From assembly GCA_947652115.1 (NCBI GenBank), contig OX393570.1:12854950-12918949 (forward strand): DNA of 64,000 nt. Direction: 5' to 3'. Shown here in pieces: positions 56,552 through 64,000 of this stretch. How positions within the stretch are numbered: position 1 is the stretch's first letter; each line of letters begins with the position of its first letter. The stretch is from Blastomussa wellsi (taxonomy: Eukaryota > Cnidaria > Anthozoa > Scleractinia > Plerogyridae). Position numbers and translations under genes: made by a program. The notes beneath the pieces were generated by a model that worked only from the letters and a program-made list of their open reading frames with translations, was not told the DNA's origin and ran no database searches.

Positions 56552-56701
56552 TTAATTTTTTTGCGCTCCTATAAATTCTCTTTGCACCGCAGCGAAACCG
56601 AGATCGAATCGCTCTTTGACTTTTATTTCACGCAATTCCCAACAGATTCGCTCACGGAGTTCTGGAGGGAGGTTTTGAATTGCCTTGGAAAGGTCGGACA
56701 T
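56552..56701 (-). CDS. F-box-like protein, short second copy, right arm (open)
   Basis: 49 residues: MSDLSKAIQNLPPELRERIC, VKERFDLGFAAVQREFIGAQ. It ends before the zinc part. Motif CCAATTAGAGATATGCACC precedes the ATG. It may be a real short protein or a truncated duplicate. Confidence 0.4.
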   Translation of the reverse strand: MSDLSKAIQNLPPELRERICWELREIKVKERFDLGFAAVQREFIGAQKN

Positions 56702-56830
56702 GTTTTGCTTTTGGTGCATATCTCTAATTGGTTCGCAAAACTCTAAATGGTTGTGCCTCAGCTCGCGCAAGACATGGGCATAATTTTTCTTTGCACTCTC
56801 CAAAGACTTTTCTTGTTTGCAAAGAAGCCG

Positions 56831-57135
56831 CTAGTCGTCCCAATCGAAATAGCCGTTGTTGCCCAAAAAATTTTCCACACCATTTTCGTAACACGTGTTG
56901 CATAATCCATTTTGGAGATGCCGCATTCTCTGGAAACAAAAACTTTTACAAAATGTTCGCAACTGTCGCAAAAATAGGGAGGCAACTCGTTTTCTTTTTG
57001 CACGAACAATTCTTTGTGCACAGCATTGAAACCGAAATCCAATCGCTCCTTTGTTTTGATTACGACATGTTCCTTGCAAATTCGCTCTCGGAGTTCTGGA
57101 GGAAGTTTTTGGATTGACTCTGAAAGATCGCACAT
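56831..57135 (-). pseudogene. F-box-like zinc-binding small protein gene 1, right arm
   Basis: MCDLSESIQKLPPELRERIC through CDSC and SREC, then a 4-bp deletion after GISK shifts the frame; the lost frame continues NGLCNTCYENGVENFLGNN. Same family as 48209. Confidence 0.6.
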
Positions 57136-57156
57136 GTTTGCTTTTGGTGCATATCT

Positions 57157-57465
57157 CTAATTGGTTCGCAAAACTCTAAATGGTTGATCTTTTTGGGAGA
57201 GCTCGCGCAAAGCATGTTCAAAATTTTTCTTCACTTGTTTCTCTATCCGTTTCAGCCGCTTTTGCAACGCGTCCCCTCCGCAATACACGCATAGACGATG
57301 TTCGGTCAAAACACCGATTCCGCAACCGCGGCATGGCAACGGTTTTTGCATTCCTTTTTTCTCTTGCCATTTGTGCTGATAGCAAAATTGACCGCTGCAC
57401 TTTTTGCCGCAGTTCTTTGTCCGGTTTCGAATCAACCACTCGCAGTTGTTTTCTCCGCGAACCAT
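57157..57465 (-). CDS. Zinc-ribbon small protein, element B right copy (intact)
   Basis: 102 residues from ATG 57465: MVRGENNCEWLIRNRTKNCG, CGKKCSGQFCYQH, then PCRGCGIGVLTEHRLCVYCG and a basic tail KRIEKQVKKNFEHALREL. Two probable zinc sites (C-x3-C-x4-C-x3-H and a CxxC/CxxC ribbon). Outermost gene of the arm, reading inward from the hairpin. Motif CAATTAGATTG upstream. Function unknown; nucleic-acid binding inferred. Confidence 0.6.
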   Translation of the reverse strand: MVRGENNCEWLIRNRTKNCGKKCSGQFCYQHKWQEKKGMQKPLPCRGCGIGVLTEHRLCVYCGGDALQKRLKRIEKQVKKNFEHALRELSQKDQPFRVLRTN

Positions 57466-57521
57466 TTTTGGACTCAGCCACTTCAATCTAATTGAAAGAA
57501 CCTGACAGTGTTCTTCTGCCA

Positions 57522-57601
57522 AGTAGTATGTCAAGGATTAAACAAATACAACCGAGGTGCGCGTGACGAGGTGGTATTTGTTTAATCCTTGACATACTAC
57601 T
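57522..57601. repeat. Right terminal hairpin of element B
   Basis: 80 bp. AGTAGTATGTCAAGGATTAA and its exact complement ending at 57601; short loop with gaggtgcgcgtgacgag. The inner loop is shorter than on the left. Confidence 0.9.
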
Positions 57602-58512
57602 CACCACAAGAAAAAAGAAAATAACACTAAACCACAACAGGTAGGGTAACCCTGGCAGGCGGTTCAACTTGTTCTCATATAAACAGGTTAGCTCGCTGAA
57701 TGTCACATACTCTCTGGATTTCAGGTTTTCAAGCAAAAAATTGCACTAATGAAATAGAATTTAACCAAGCAAGGCCAACAGTGATCGAATAAACAAAAGA
57801 AATTCAAAGGAGCGAGGATAAAATACTTTCTGATAATCAAACTGGATAGAAGTAGGCCTCTGAGCAAAAATCTGCGCAAACCTTTAATCACACAACCGCT
57901 TTTCATTAAATTATCCTTTTCATTTTACTGATGTAGCCTCAACAATGCATAAATTACACAAATAAGAAAAATTGGTCTTCATGGAACAGTATTTGCAACA
58001 TGGGAATGGGATCAATATGTTTTCCATCGTCAAAACCGCAATTATTGTAAAATTATTGTAAAAATATATATGCTCTAGACCTTAGCAGATGATAGAACTC
58101 AAAAAGCCTTCCAAATTTTGATGCACTGAGTGCTATAACAGCAGTACAAGGTTCGATATTGCGAGAATTCACATGAAGCCATAGCCATAAATGCTATACT
58201 TCCCCCTCGCATCCTGCCCTGCTATGCTGCCGGAGGTAGTCCATTTTAATCCCGCAAGGAGTGGTTTCCTCCTCTTTCAAGCTTTGTGTTCAATTTTGAT
58301 GTCGGCCAGTGGTTTGTCTTCGTATGGCATTATAATCATTTTGCTGCACAGAATCTTTCAGTATCGTTCTCTTCTTCCTTCAAAATATCTTCTTTAGACC
58401 TCTTCGATAATTGCGATAACTATTTGATTCAGATAACAAAATTTAAGCTCTCTCTCTTGAAAAGTCTCTCAATATCAGTCACAGGAGACGAACAGCTGCA
58501 AACAAACTGACG
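57602..58512. other. No gene recognised (inside element C)
   Basis: A minus-strand ORF starting at 57736 and running across the element B hairpin looks fortuitous. 58200-58500 minus has short open pieces (LKEEETTPCGIKMDYLRQHS) not assignable to PolB. Confidence 0.3.
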
Positions 58513-59320
58513 TCACTGGTCGGCTTTCCGCAATAAATTCGGACCCAGTCCTTTGGACATTTTTGACGGCAGTTTTAACCAACTTTCAGCGCTTATAAAA
58601 TCGACAATTTTTATCACAGAATTCTTAAACTTTGGAATTGTGCATTTCAAATAATGAACTTTCAAATTATGCAGAAAAAAATTTCGCTTCATAGGCACTT
58701 TAAGATGCCTTTCAACCTTATCTAATTCATCAATAGATGTTTTTGGGCAGTTGTTTGGTAAAGTTTTGAGTTTGAAAAACTCAACTCTTAGCAAGCTTAC
58801 AAGCTGCATTCCTGCATCTATCAAGCCGGGCTCCTCGGTGTACAACAATGCAGCGCCACAGACATGTTGTCGCGGTATGTATCCAGCGCCACCATTGTGC
58901 AAGGTTGCACAGCCAGTTTGGTAAGGGGCCTGTGCCCAACAAAGGCTGACGGTCAAGCACAACCTTTACATCAGCATTGAAGAAACTTACAAACACTCAC
59001 TTTGTGGATGGTCTTTCTATATTGTCAGATTTCAGGCATTTATTTTCCTGAGCACTCAGCCATTTTTCCGCCTCATCCAGTCTATTAAACCAGGGTGAGC
59101 CGTGGTTTTTGTAGTACACGATGATGGTATTGTCTTCAATGTTGCGTAGCTGATACGAGTAGACATGTCTGACGTAGAATGATGAATGTATGTTCTCTCT
59201 AATCTTTACGAGGTCTTTTTCCAAACCTCTGATGAAGCACTATCGGATGAAACGACGACCAGTGGTCACTTCTTCACCTTCATGTGTTGCCTCATTGTAT
59301 AGATCTAGAATCTCATTGTG
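58513..59320 (-). pseudogene. Polinton protein-primed DNA polymerase B, N-terminal remnant
   Basis: Frames 58997-59224, 58781-58996 and 58513-58962 read FYVRHVYSYQLRNIEDNTII, then VVLDRQPLLGTGPLP, a C/HRGAR block (CIVVHRGARLDRC), and KTSIDELDKVERHLKV. These are the N-terminal (terminal-protein side) residues of pPolB found in cnidarian Polintons. Three frameshifts and a stop are present. The exonuclease and polymerase motifs are missing, lost at about 58513. Runs inward from the right terminus behind two small genes. Confidence 0.6.
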
Positions 59321-59323
59321 GTA

Positions 59324-59867
59324 TAATTTGGTTTTATCAACTGGGTTGATAATGTCAATTGGCCACCGTAAAGAGATTCAAGTGCTGACGTTTCGAGCGT
59401 TAGCCCTTCGTCGGAGCGAATCAAGGAATTGTGCGTCGTGTGTCTTTATATACAGAAAGATGGAGCTTCGCTATTGGCTGGTGCCTGGTAACGTGAAAAC
59501 TTCGGAATAAATTAGTTGAATGAAAAGCGTTCGTTGATACCGTGAGGATTAAGAGTGCCGATTTGAAAAATAAATTTTTGTTCTAGAGTTTTACGGCTTT
59601 CCGTGTTTCCTTGGTGAAGGGAAAGGCCGCAGACTGCCATATGTTGCTTAGAATGATTTGGGAGATTGAAGTGTCTCGCGACCGGTTTCGATGCATTTTT
59701 GTCGTCTTTCTCTACGTCACGAAGGTGTTCTCGGAATCGGTTGCCAAGTCGTCTCCCTGTTTCGCCGATGTATAACTTTTTGCAAAGAGTGCAAGTTATT
59801 CAGTAGATGGCATTGGCTGAGGTACAGGTGAAATGATCAGTGATTTTGATAGATCGCTGATCGCTAG
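59324..59867 (-). mobile_element. Penelope-like 3' fragment inserted in PolB, 14-bp target duplication
   Basis: ATCTCATTGTGGTA flanks the insert (59310-59323 and 59868-59881). It holds the hammerhead-like terminus, the non-coding tail and part of the GIY-YIG coding end (to about 59800), with extra bases at the 5' edge. Confidence 0.8.
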
Positions 59868-59918
59868 ATCTCATTGTGGTAGTTTGTCACCCTTCAGTTA
59901 TTCTCTGGAGGAAAGGGG

Positions 59919-60158
59919 TCAAACCTCTGGAGAAGTTCTTGTCTTCTTCTTGCCCTTTTTTGTCTTGGTGGCTCTCTTGGGGAGCCGCTCTTGCGCTTCC
60001 AAGGGGATTCGCTCATCTAGCACATTCTTAACAATCTTACGAATTACAGTAGCATTTCCTGCAAGTAATTGTTCCAAATACTGCGATGTTGCTGGATCGA
60101 TTTCCGCAAGTTCTTGTTCTACATTCTGCAAAATTGTTGGATCAATTTCCATCTCCAA
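59919..60158 (-). CDS. Small helical basic-tail protein of element C
   Basis: 79 residues, open: MEMEIDPTILQNVEQELAEI, NATVIRKIVKNVLDERIPLE and a Lys/Arg-rich end TKTKKGKKKTR. The ATG follows a block with several AATTAGAGA-type motifs (60170-60245). It lies between the zinc-ribbon gene and PolB. Family not recognised; a basic tail suggests nucleic-acid contact (inference). Confidence 0.5.
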   Translation of the reverse strand: MEMEIDPTILQNVEQELAEIDPATSQYLEQLLAGNATVIRKIVKNVLDERIPLEAQERLPKRATKTKKGKKKTRTSPEV

Positions 60159-60169
60159 CTTCTGTATAA

Positions 60170-60245
60170 TAATTACCTTTCTCCAATTAGGCTCTGTTTC
60201 TCTAATTGTGGTGTTTTTTCAATTGGGTGTGTTTCTCTAATTGGT
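60170..60245 (-). promoter_or_regulatory. Cluster of CCAATTAGAGA-type motifs
   Basis: On the minus strand: CCAATTAGAGAAAC, CCCAATTGAAAA, CAATTAGAGAAAC, CTAATTGGAG in 70 bp directly upstream of the gene at 60158. Confidence 0.5.
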
Positions 60246-60261
60246 TGATATATATTACCCC

Positions 60262-60540
60262 TCAAAAAAAAATTCTTGCATAACCTTTTTGAAATGGAGT
60301 TTTGCCTTTTTTTTCTTTTCTTAATAACCGGCAGGCAAGAGCGTTTCTGCCACATGGTCTGCAAAGTCTGTGTGCTGCCATAACACCGCGCCCGCAATTC
60401 CGGCATGGGGCGGGCTGTAGCATCCCTCTCCTAAGTTGAAAATTGTGCTGTGCGCAAAATGTTCCCGCGCTTTTTTTTCTCGCATTTTCTTTTTTCCCCT
60501 TCATCAATCAGGTGCATTTGTTCTCGAGATGGCGAACCAT
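60262..60540 (-). pseudogene. Zinc-ribbon small protein, element C copy
   Basis: MVRHLENKCT then a stop, and after a frame change FCAQHNFQLRRGMLQPAPC, CRNCGRGVMAAHRLCRPCGR and a basic tail. The CxxC/CxxC ribbon matches 57157-57465. The first codons lie inside the terminal inverted repeat, shared with the F-box-like gene at 45150. Confidence 0.6.
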
Positions 60541-60818
60541 TTTGGTATACAACAGCCACATCGCTTCAGTCTAATTGGTGTAACTTTTCTCCACGGCTCT
60601 TTTGTTTCTATTTGTTTGCTTGTTTTGGATATTTCTTTTTGCGCTTGGTTGCCGAAACTTTTTGGTTGTTTGCCGAAATTGGTTGTCGAAACTTCTGTTT
60701 GTTTGTTTCCTTGTTTTGGATATTTCTTTTTGCGCTTGGTTGCCGAAACTTTTTGGTTGTTTGCCGAAATTGGTTGTCGAAACTTCTGTTTGTTTGTTTC
60801 CTTTGTGGTTGTTTCTGC
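60541..60818. repeat. Right subterminal inverted repeat of element C with internal tandem duplication
   Basis: Matches the reverse complement of 44838-45048. It contains an extra tandem duplication of about 110 bp (ttggatatttctttttgcgc and onward, at 60627 and 60716) that the left side lacks. Confidence 0.8.
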
Positions 60819-60995
60819 AGTAGTAATGTTGGGGTCAAACAAATACACACTTCATCCTCAGACCATTATTTTTCTTTTTTAAACCTCTCCAAAATACGAA
60901 GTGAGTAAAGTGATTTTCGTATTTTGGGGAGGTTTAAAAAGGAAAATAATGGTCTGAGAATGAAGTGGTATTTGTTTGACTCCGACATTACTACT
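60819..60995. repeat. Right terminal hairpin of element C
   Basis: 177-bp palindrome; AGTAGTAATGTTGGGGTC arm and complement ending TACTACT at 60995, directly followed by CTTGAT. Confidence 0.9.
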
Positions 60996-61001
60996 CTTGA
61001 T

Positions 61002-61216
61002 TGTTCAATTTCACACTGGTTTGCTTGCGGTTAGCTTTATTTGGTGGGTGGGGTAATACCATAAGTAAAATAGAGTACGAAAGTCATGTGAGGATTTGGC
61101 AGATTGTCCTTGTAGTGTAGTGGTGAAATAGGGATGTTAGCCGAGCATGTCAGAGGTTCAGTTGACATACCAGCTCCTAAGTAACACCGGTACCTCTTAA
61201 GGCCCTTTTCCACCAG
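61002..61216. other. No gene seen
   Basis: 61100-61170 is weakly tRNA-like (tagtgtagtggtgaaat, ggttcagttga) but lacks a fold. Confidence 0.3.
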
Positions 61217-61610
61217 TGCTGCAGATCAGACCGTTTACGTTGTTGCATTCTTTTTTCCTTGAATTGGTCTGACCTTTGCAACATCTGCTTGAGGGTCACA
61301 CATGATTGCTCGACAACTTTGATTTTGAAACCCGCTCCCTTAATTTCTTCCATGTACTGTTTTTCAGGCGAGGGCCTGGAGTTGCTGGCACAAAGATTAC
61401 TGTATCAAACCTTGCCCTTTTGGTACCAGGATTCTTGCTTTTCCCATCTCTCTTGAGCCTGTTCTAGCCGTTTCCATTCTCTCGGTCTGTACAAGGGTTG
61501 CTCACCACTCGTGCCTAGCTCTATCATACGGTTGTAGGCCTTTAGTGCTGATCGGAAAACCTTCGTTTTGAACTTCTGATCATAGCCAGAGTACTGTAGG
61601 TATCGTGTAT
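61217..61610 (-). pseudogene. Remnant of an unnamed repeat-family ORF
   Basis: In shifting minus-strand frames: YDQKFKTKVFRSALKAYNRM, GEQPLYRPREWKRLEQAQER, VIFVPATPG and KQMLQRSDQFKEK-like pieces. The pattern (ALKAYN, PLYRPREW, WY-G, SDPF) is a C-terminal domain seen in many cnidarian and lophotrochozoan repeat ORFs. Class unknown. Confidence 0.4.
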
Positions 61611-62482
61611 GTGGTAGGTTTGGGCCAATGAAAATGAAGGAAAAATGAATTGAATAATAATGATATTTATCCAGCTAACCCACTTGCCTTTGCAGTTTTC
61701 AGTGGGGCCCTGCAATTGATAGTAAATAACAAAATAAATAAACAAAATGAATGGTGAAAAACTCATCTAAGACCTAAGAAATCTGGAACAGAGAATAAAA
61801 TTAAAATAGCTATGTACAAATTAACAGATATGAAAGAAATCAGCTCTTAACTAAGGTATGTAATAAGCACAATAAATAAATAAATAAATACATGAATAAT
61901 AAATACATAAATCACTAATAAGTGCCAGATGAAAAATCATAATTGTGGGCAGTAAGACTGTAAGATGTTTAACTTAACTTTGTTTTTGAAAATTTTAAGT
62001 TGAGATGAATTCATTCATTCATTCTTGTAAAATGTGGAATATGCATGTTTTTCAAGTGGAAACAGTGGCGTAGCATTAGCCATTAGCTTCTTGTATGTAT
62101 ATGCTGTATGATGTTTAAAGGATGATGAAATGATGGGGACATTTATGGTCACTTACCAAATCCAACCACACTCACTGCCTAGGCAACTGTCCATTTGTAA
62201 TTTAAAGGAGCTATGTCACGGTTTGTGCACTATGAAAAATTTAGCCAACATTTGTCAATTTAGTCGTTTGCAATCCTTCTCAATCTTCTCCATCCTTAAC
62301 CATTGTTGTTCCTTTTTGGCTCGGCTTCACCTATTTGGTGTTTTTCTGACTTAGAAATCTCTTATTTTGAGATTTCGTGATATCGTGACATTGCCCTTTT
62401 AAGTTTAGTGGATGTATATAGCACATCGTGCATTGAAAATTAGCTTTCATATTTCTATCATTCTATTTTTGGTCTCCTGTAG
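61611..62482. other. Intron, no gene; short (AAAT)n at 61868-61905
   Basis: AT-rich intron ending in the acceptor CTCCTGTAG before 62483. Confidence 0.5.
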
Positions 62483-62582
62483 GAGGTACTGGATGCTGCT
62501 AAATCTAAGAGTTTTTCCAAGTTGAAAATCCATGACCAGTTAAGGAAGCAGAAAGATGAAGGAAATGTGTTTCTTGCATTTG
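62483..62582 (+). CDS. INPP5D/INPPL1-like: Host exon: SHIP-type 5-phosphatase
   Basis: 100 bp between TCCTGTAG and G|GTATGT, reading EVLDAAKSKSFSKLKIHDQL, RKQKDEGNVFLAFG. It joins in phase to the exon at 37217 (LNYRIDMEVQ), forming the helix pair after the catalytic LNYRI motif (the D-QL segment of SHIP enzymes). It ends in phase 1; the following exon is outside the window or not recognised. Confidence 0.75.
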
Positions 62583-62849
62583 GTATGTTTTGTAAGTAAT
62601 GCCTTTTGTAAAACTGTGTGAAAAACTGGCAACCATGCACACAAGTAGATGTTATTTCTTGTCATGAAGGAACAGATTACAGTGGACATCAACTCACTTT
62701 GGCCACTCGGGTTTGGAAACACCTTCAGAACTTGGGAACTACGGTACTGAATTGGCGGTTTCATTGTTATTGGAACCAATCAAATTGCCAACTTCAAAAT
62801 GGAGTGGTTAGCCAATTACTGTAAAAAATTTTGTACTTTGGCTCGCAGT

Positions 62850-63720
62850 CCTGTCGTAAATCAAGGAAAGATGATTCCAAATCAAGCAAGAGACCCGATG
62901 TCGTTGACAGGTGGCTGAATTGCACAACGCAATGGCAGATAGGAAGAGATTCATACATTCGAAAAAGCACCGTTCAAAATATCATCGACAATTTCGTTAA
63001 ACGTGGACACAGTAACCACAAAATTGGGGAAACAAGACACGACTGGTAAGAACTGAAGATACACTGAGCTCTGTAACAACAACAACCCAGCATTTCCACC
63101 AAGGAAATTCAAAGGAAACTTGTCGATAACAAGGTGTGTCTGAGAGAAAATTGTCCATCTGCATCTTCAATAACTCGAGCCTTGCAGGAAGATCTCGGAT
63201 ATTCCTACAAGTGGCTTAATGTAACAGCATGAGAGTTGTTAACTGTGAATACAGAACGTATATTTTAGTTTATGTAGCAAAATTGATCCAACAAGCATGC
63301 ATTTTTTATGAATGCTCGTTATCAAAACAGCAGGCAACAAAAGGTACGATCACTCAAATTGGAGCACCAGCAGTTGAACTGTCGCATTGTGCATCAAACG
63401 CTAAGTTCACTGTAAATCTCCTACATAGCATATTTGGAATAAGCCACATTAATGTTTTAAATGGACCATCAAATGGATTGGAGCTGTTGAATTTCTTTGC
63501 CAAGGCCTTAGAAGAAAAAGATGTTTTAGAAAATCTTGTGCTGAAACTAGGTGACACCGTGATAATGGATTACTGTGGTTTGCACCACACAAGACAAGTT
63601 GAGCCAGCTCTAAGAGTTATGCCAGCTCGAAATGGGTGTACCTTACTGTTTCGGTCTCATCCCCGTGTATAATACATGTCAATACTGCTTTTGTGCGTTA
63701 AAAGGGTGGCTTAAAAAAAC
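62850..63720 (+). pseudogene. IS630/Tc1-like (DDE_3) transposase, dead
   Basis: HTH part 62831-63049 (VDRWLNCTTQ, IRKSTVQNIIDNFVKRG), a degenerate middle (NCPSASSITRALQEDLGYSY at about 63150), and the catalytic part 63229-63672: FYECSLSKQQATKG where the first catalytic Asp (FDE) is Tyr, SNAKFTVNLLHSIFGISHIN, and TVIMDYCGLHH with the second Asp. Stops and frameshifts separate the parts. Confidence 0.65.
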
Positions 63721-63724
63721 ACTC

Positions 63725-63960
63725 AATGCGTTGTATACTCAATTCAATGTGATTTGTGTGATGTTGGGTACACCGCCCAACACTTAATCAACGCATAAGT
63801 GAACACTATTTTTCAGCCATCGGGAAACACCTTGAAACACAGCACGGCAACAACAGAACAAAGACTGACCATCTTTTCAAAGTTCTGAAGAAATGTAACA
63901 GCAAGTTTGATCGTTTATGTGACATTTTCGTATATTTTTCTTTCTTTCTTCCTTTTTGTT
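63725..63960 (+). pseudogene. Penelope-like GIY-YIG fragment
   Basis: VVYSIQCDLCDVGYT then QHLIN, and KVLKKCNSKFDRL-like residues at about 63880-63920 in another frame. Same subfamily as 3701-4321. The transposase reading passes directly into it, so an insertion junction lies near 63710. Confidence 0.6.
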
Positions 63961-64000
63961 TCTTACCTTGGGGATTATTCCCAAAGGACCCGCAAATATT

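Larger units (their letters stand above)
47708..57601. mobile_element. Element B: Rep-like element with about 4.4-kb inverted arms and an assembly gap in the centre
   Basis: Left arm 47708-52222 and right arm 53124-57601 are inverted copies (roughly 95 percent by eye) that share hairpin, zinc-ribbon gene, two F-box-like genes, iterons, Rep-like gene and a third F-box-like gene in the same order from each end. 52223-52923 is seen only on the left and carries a membrane protein. The gap 52924-53123 is exactly 200 N, i.e. of unknown size. The arms have private lesions (for example a 51-bp deletion near 49435 only left; a 22-24-bp deletion near 53770 only right), so they are not one sequence assembled twice. 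It is nested in element C. Confidence 0.7.
44664..60995 (-). mobile_element. Element C: Polinton-like element with PolB remnant, 6-bp target duplication and nested insertions
   Basis: Bounded by hairpin termini of one family (44664-44837, 60819-60995) and by CTTGAT on both sides (44658-44663, 60996-61001). The terminal inverted repeats extend about 470 bp beyond nested insertions, into the first codons of the outermost genes. The right part encodes a zinc-ribbon protein, a small basic protein and the N-terminus of a protein-primed DNA polymerase B on the minus strand. The left part keeps an F-box-like gene and a deleted virion module (45610-47520) alike to element A. Without the nested element B and the two Penelope-like insertions it would be about 5.8 kb, well below the 15-20 kb of full Polintons, so it is an internally deleted copy. 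Confidence 0.75.

Noticed and set aside
47708..57601. Palindrome explained only as an assembly duplicate
   Set aside because: Arms carry different indels and stop codons (51-bp deletion left only, 22-24-bp deletion right only), though a haplotype misjoin at the gap cannot be excluded without reads.
47700..57607. Clean 6-bp target duplication for element B
   Set aside because: Flanks share only cacc at slightly different offsets, and the left end lacks the first three bases; not convincing.
61096..61170. tRNA-like sequence
   Set aside because: Only loose resemblance to A and B boxes and no cloverleaf.

Overview
The window is animal nuclear DNA, most likely from a cnidarian (anthozoan-like). 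It is AT-rich, has spliced exons with GT/AG borders, and is filled with mixed retrotransposons (Penelope-like, RTE-like, CR1-like, BEL/Pao), DNA transposons (HARBI1-like, pogo/Tigger-like, IS630/Tc1-like), tRNA-derived SINEs and Polinton-like virus remains. The taxon is inferred from repeat content, not from a marker gene. Four exons on the + strand (14010, 18851, 37217, 62483) spell the catalytic domain of a SHIP-type inositol polyphosphate 5-phosphatase. Most of the window is therefore introns of this gene, and the last complete intron is about 25 kb.

Layout. 1-12.5 kb: broken transposons (HARBI1-like, Penelope-like, CR1-like, an almost open RTE-like LINE, BEL/Pao). 13-19 kb: SINE, exons, second RTE-like LINE. 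20.1-33.9 kb (element A): a decayed Polinton-like endogenous virus. It starts at a 163-bp terminal hairpin. Next come a small zinc-binding protein, an iteron array, a large unrecognised replication-initiator-like protein (called Rep-like here), and then a virion module: membrane proteins, a penton-like protein, a major capsid protein and a packaging ATPase. 34-44 kb: tyrosine-recombinase element, exon, SINEs, BEL/Pao split by a Tigger-like element. 44.66-61.0 kb (element C): a second Polinton-like insertion with hairpin ends and a perfect 6-bp target duplication CTTGAT. It carries a protein-primed DNA polymerase B remnant and an internally deleted capsid module. Nested in C is element B (47.7-57.6 kb), a giant inverted repeat with arms of about 4.4 kb. 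Each arm carries hairpin, zinc-binding gene, F-box-like genes, iterons and the Rep-like gene; the middle holds an assembly gap of exactly 200 N. 61-64 kb: repeat remnants, exon, transposase, Penelope-like fragment.

Main point. Three divergent element types share a terminal signature AGTAGTA-N12-AACAAATAC at fixed spacing. They also share palindromic termini, an upstream motif near CCAATTAGAGAT, and N-terminal leader peptides encoded inside the terminal repeats. One type carries PolB; the others carry a Rep-like gene preceded by iterons. Together with the palindromic element B this suggests, as inference only, a Polinton-like virus lineage with hairpin telomeres in which the replication module has been exchanged. 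All viral genes here are broken except a few small ORFs.
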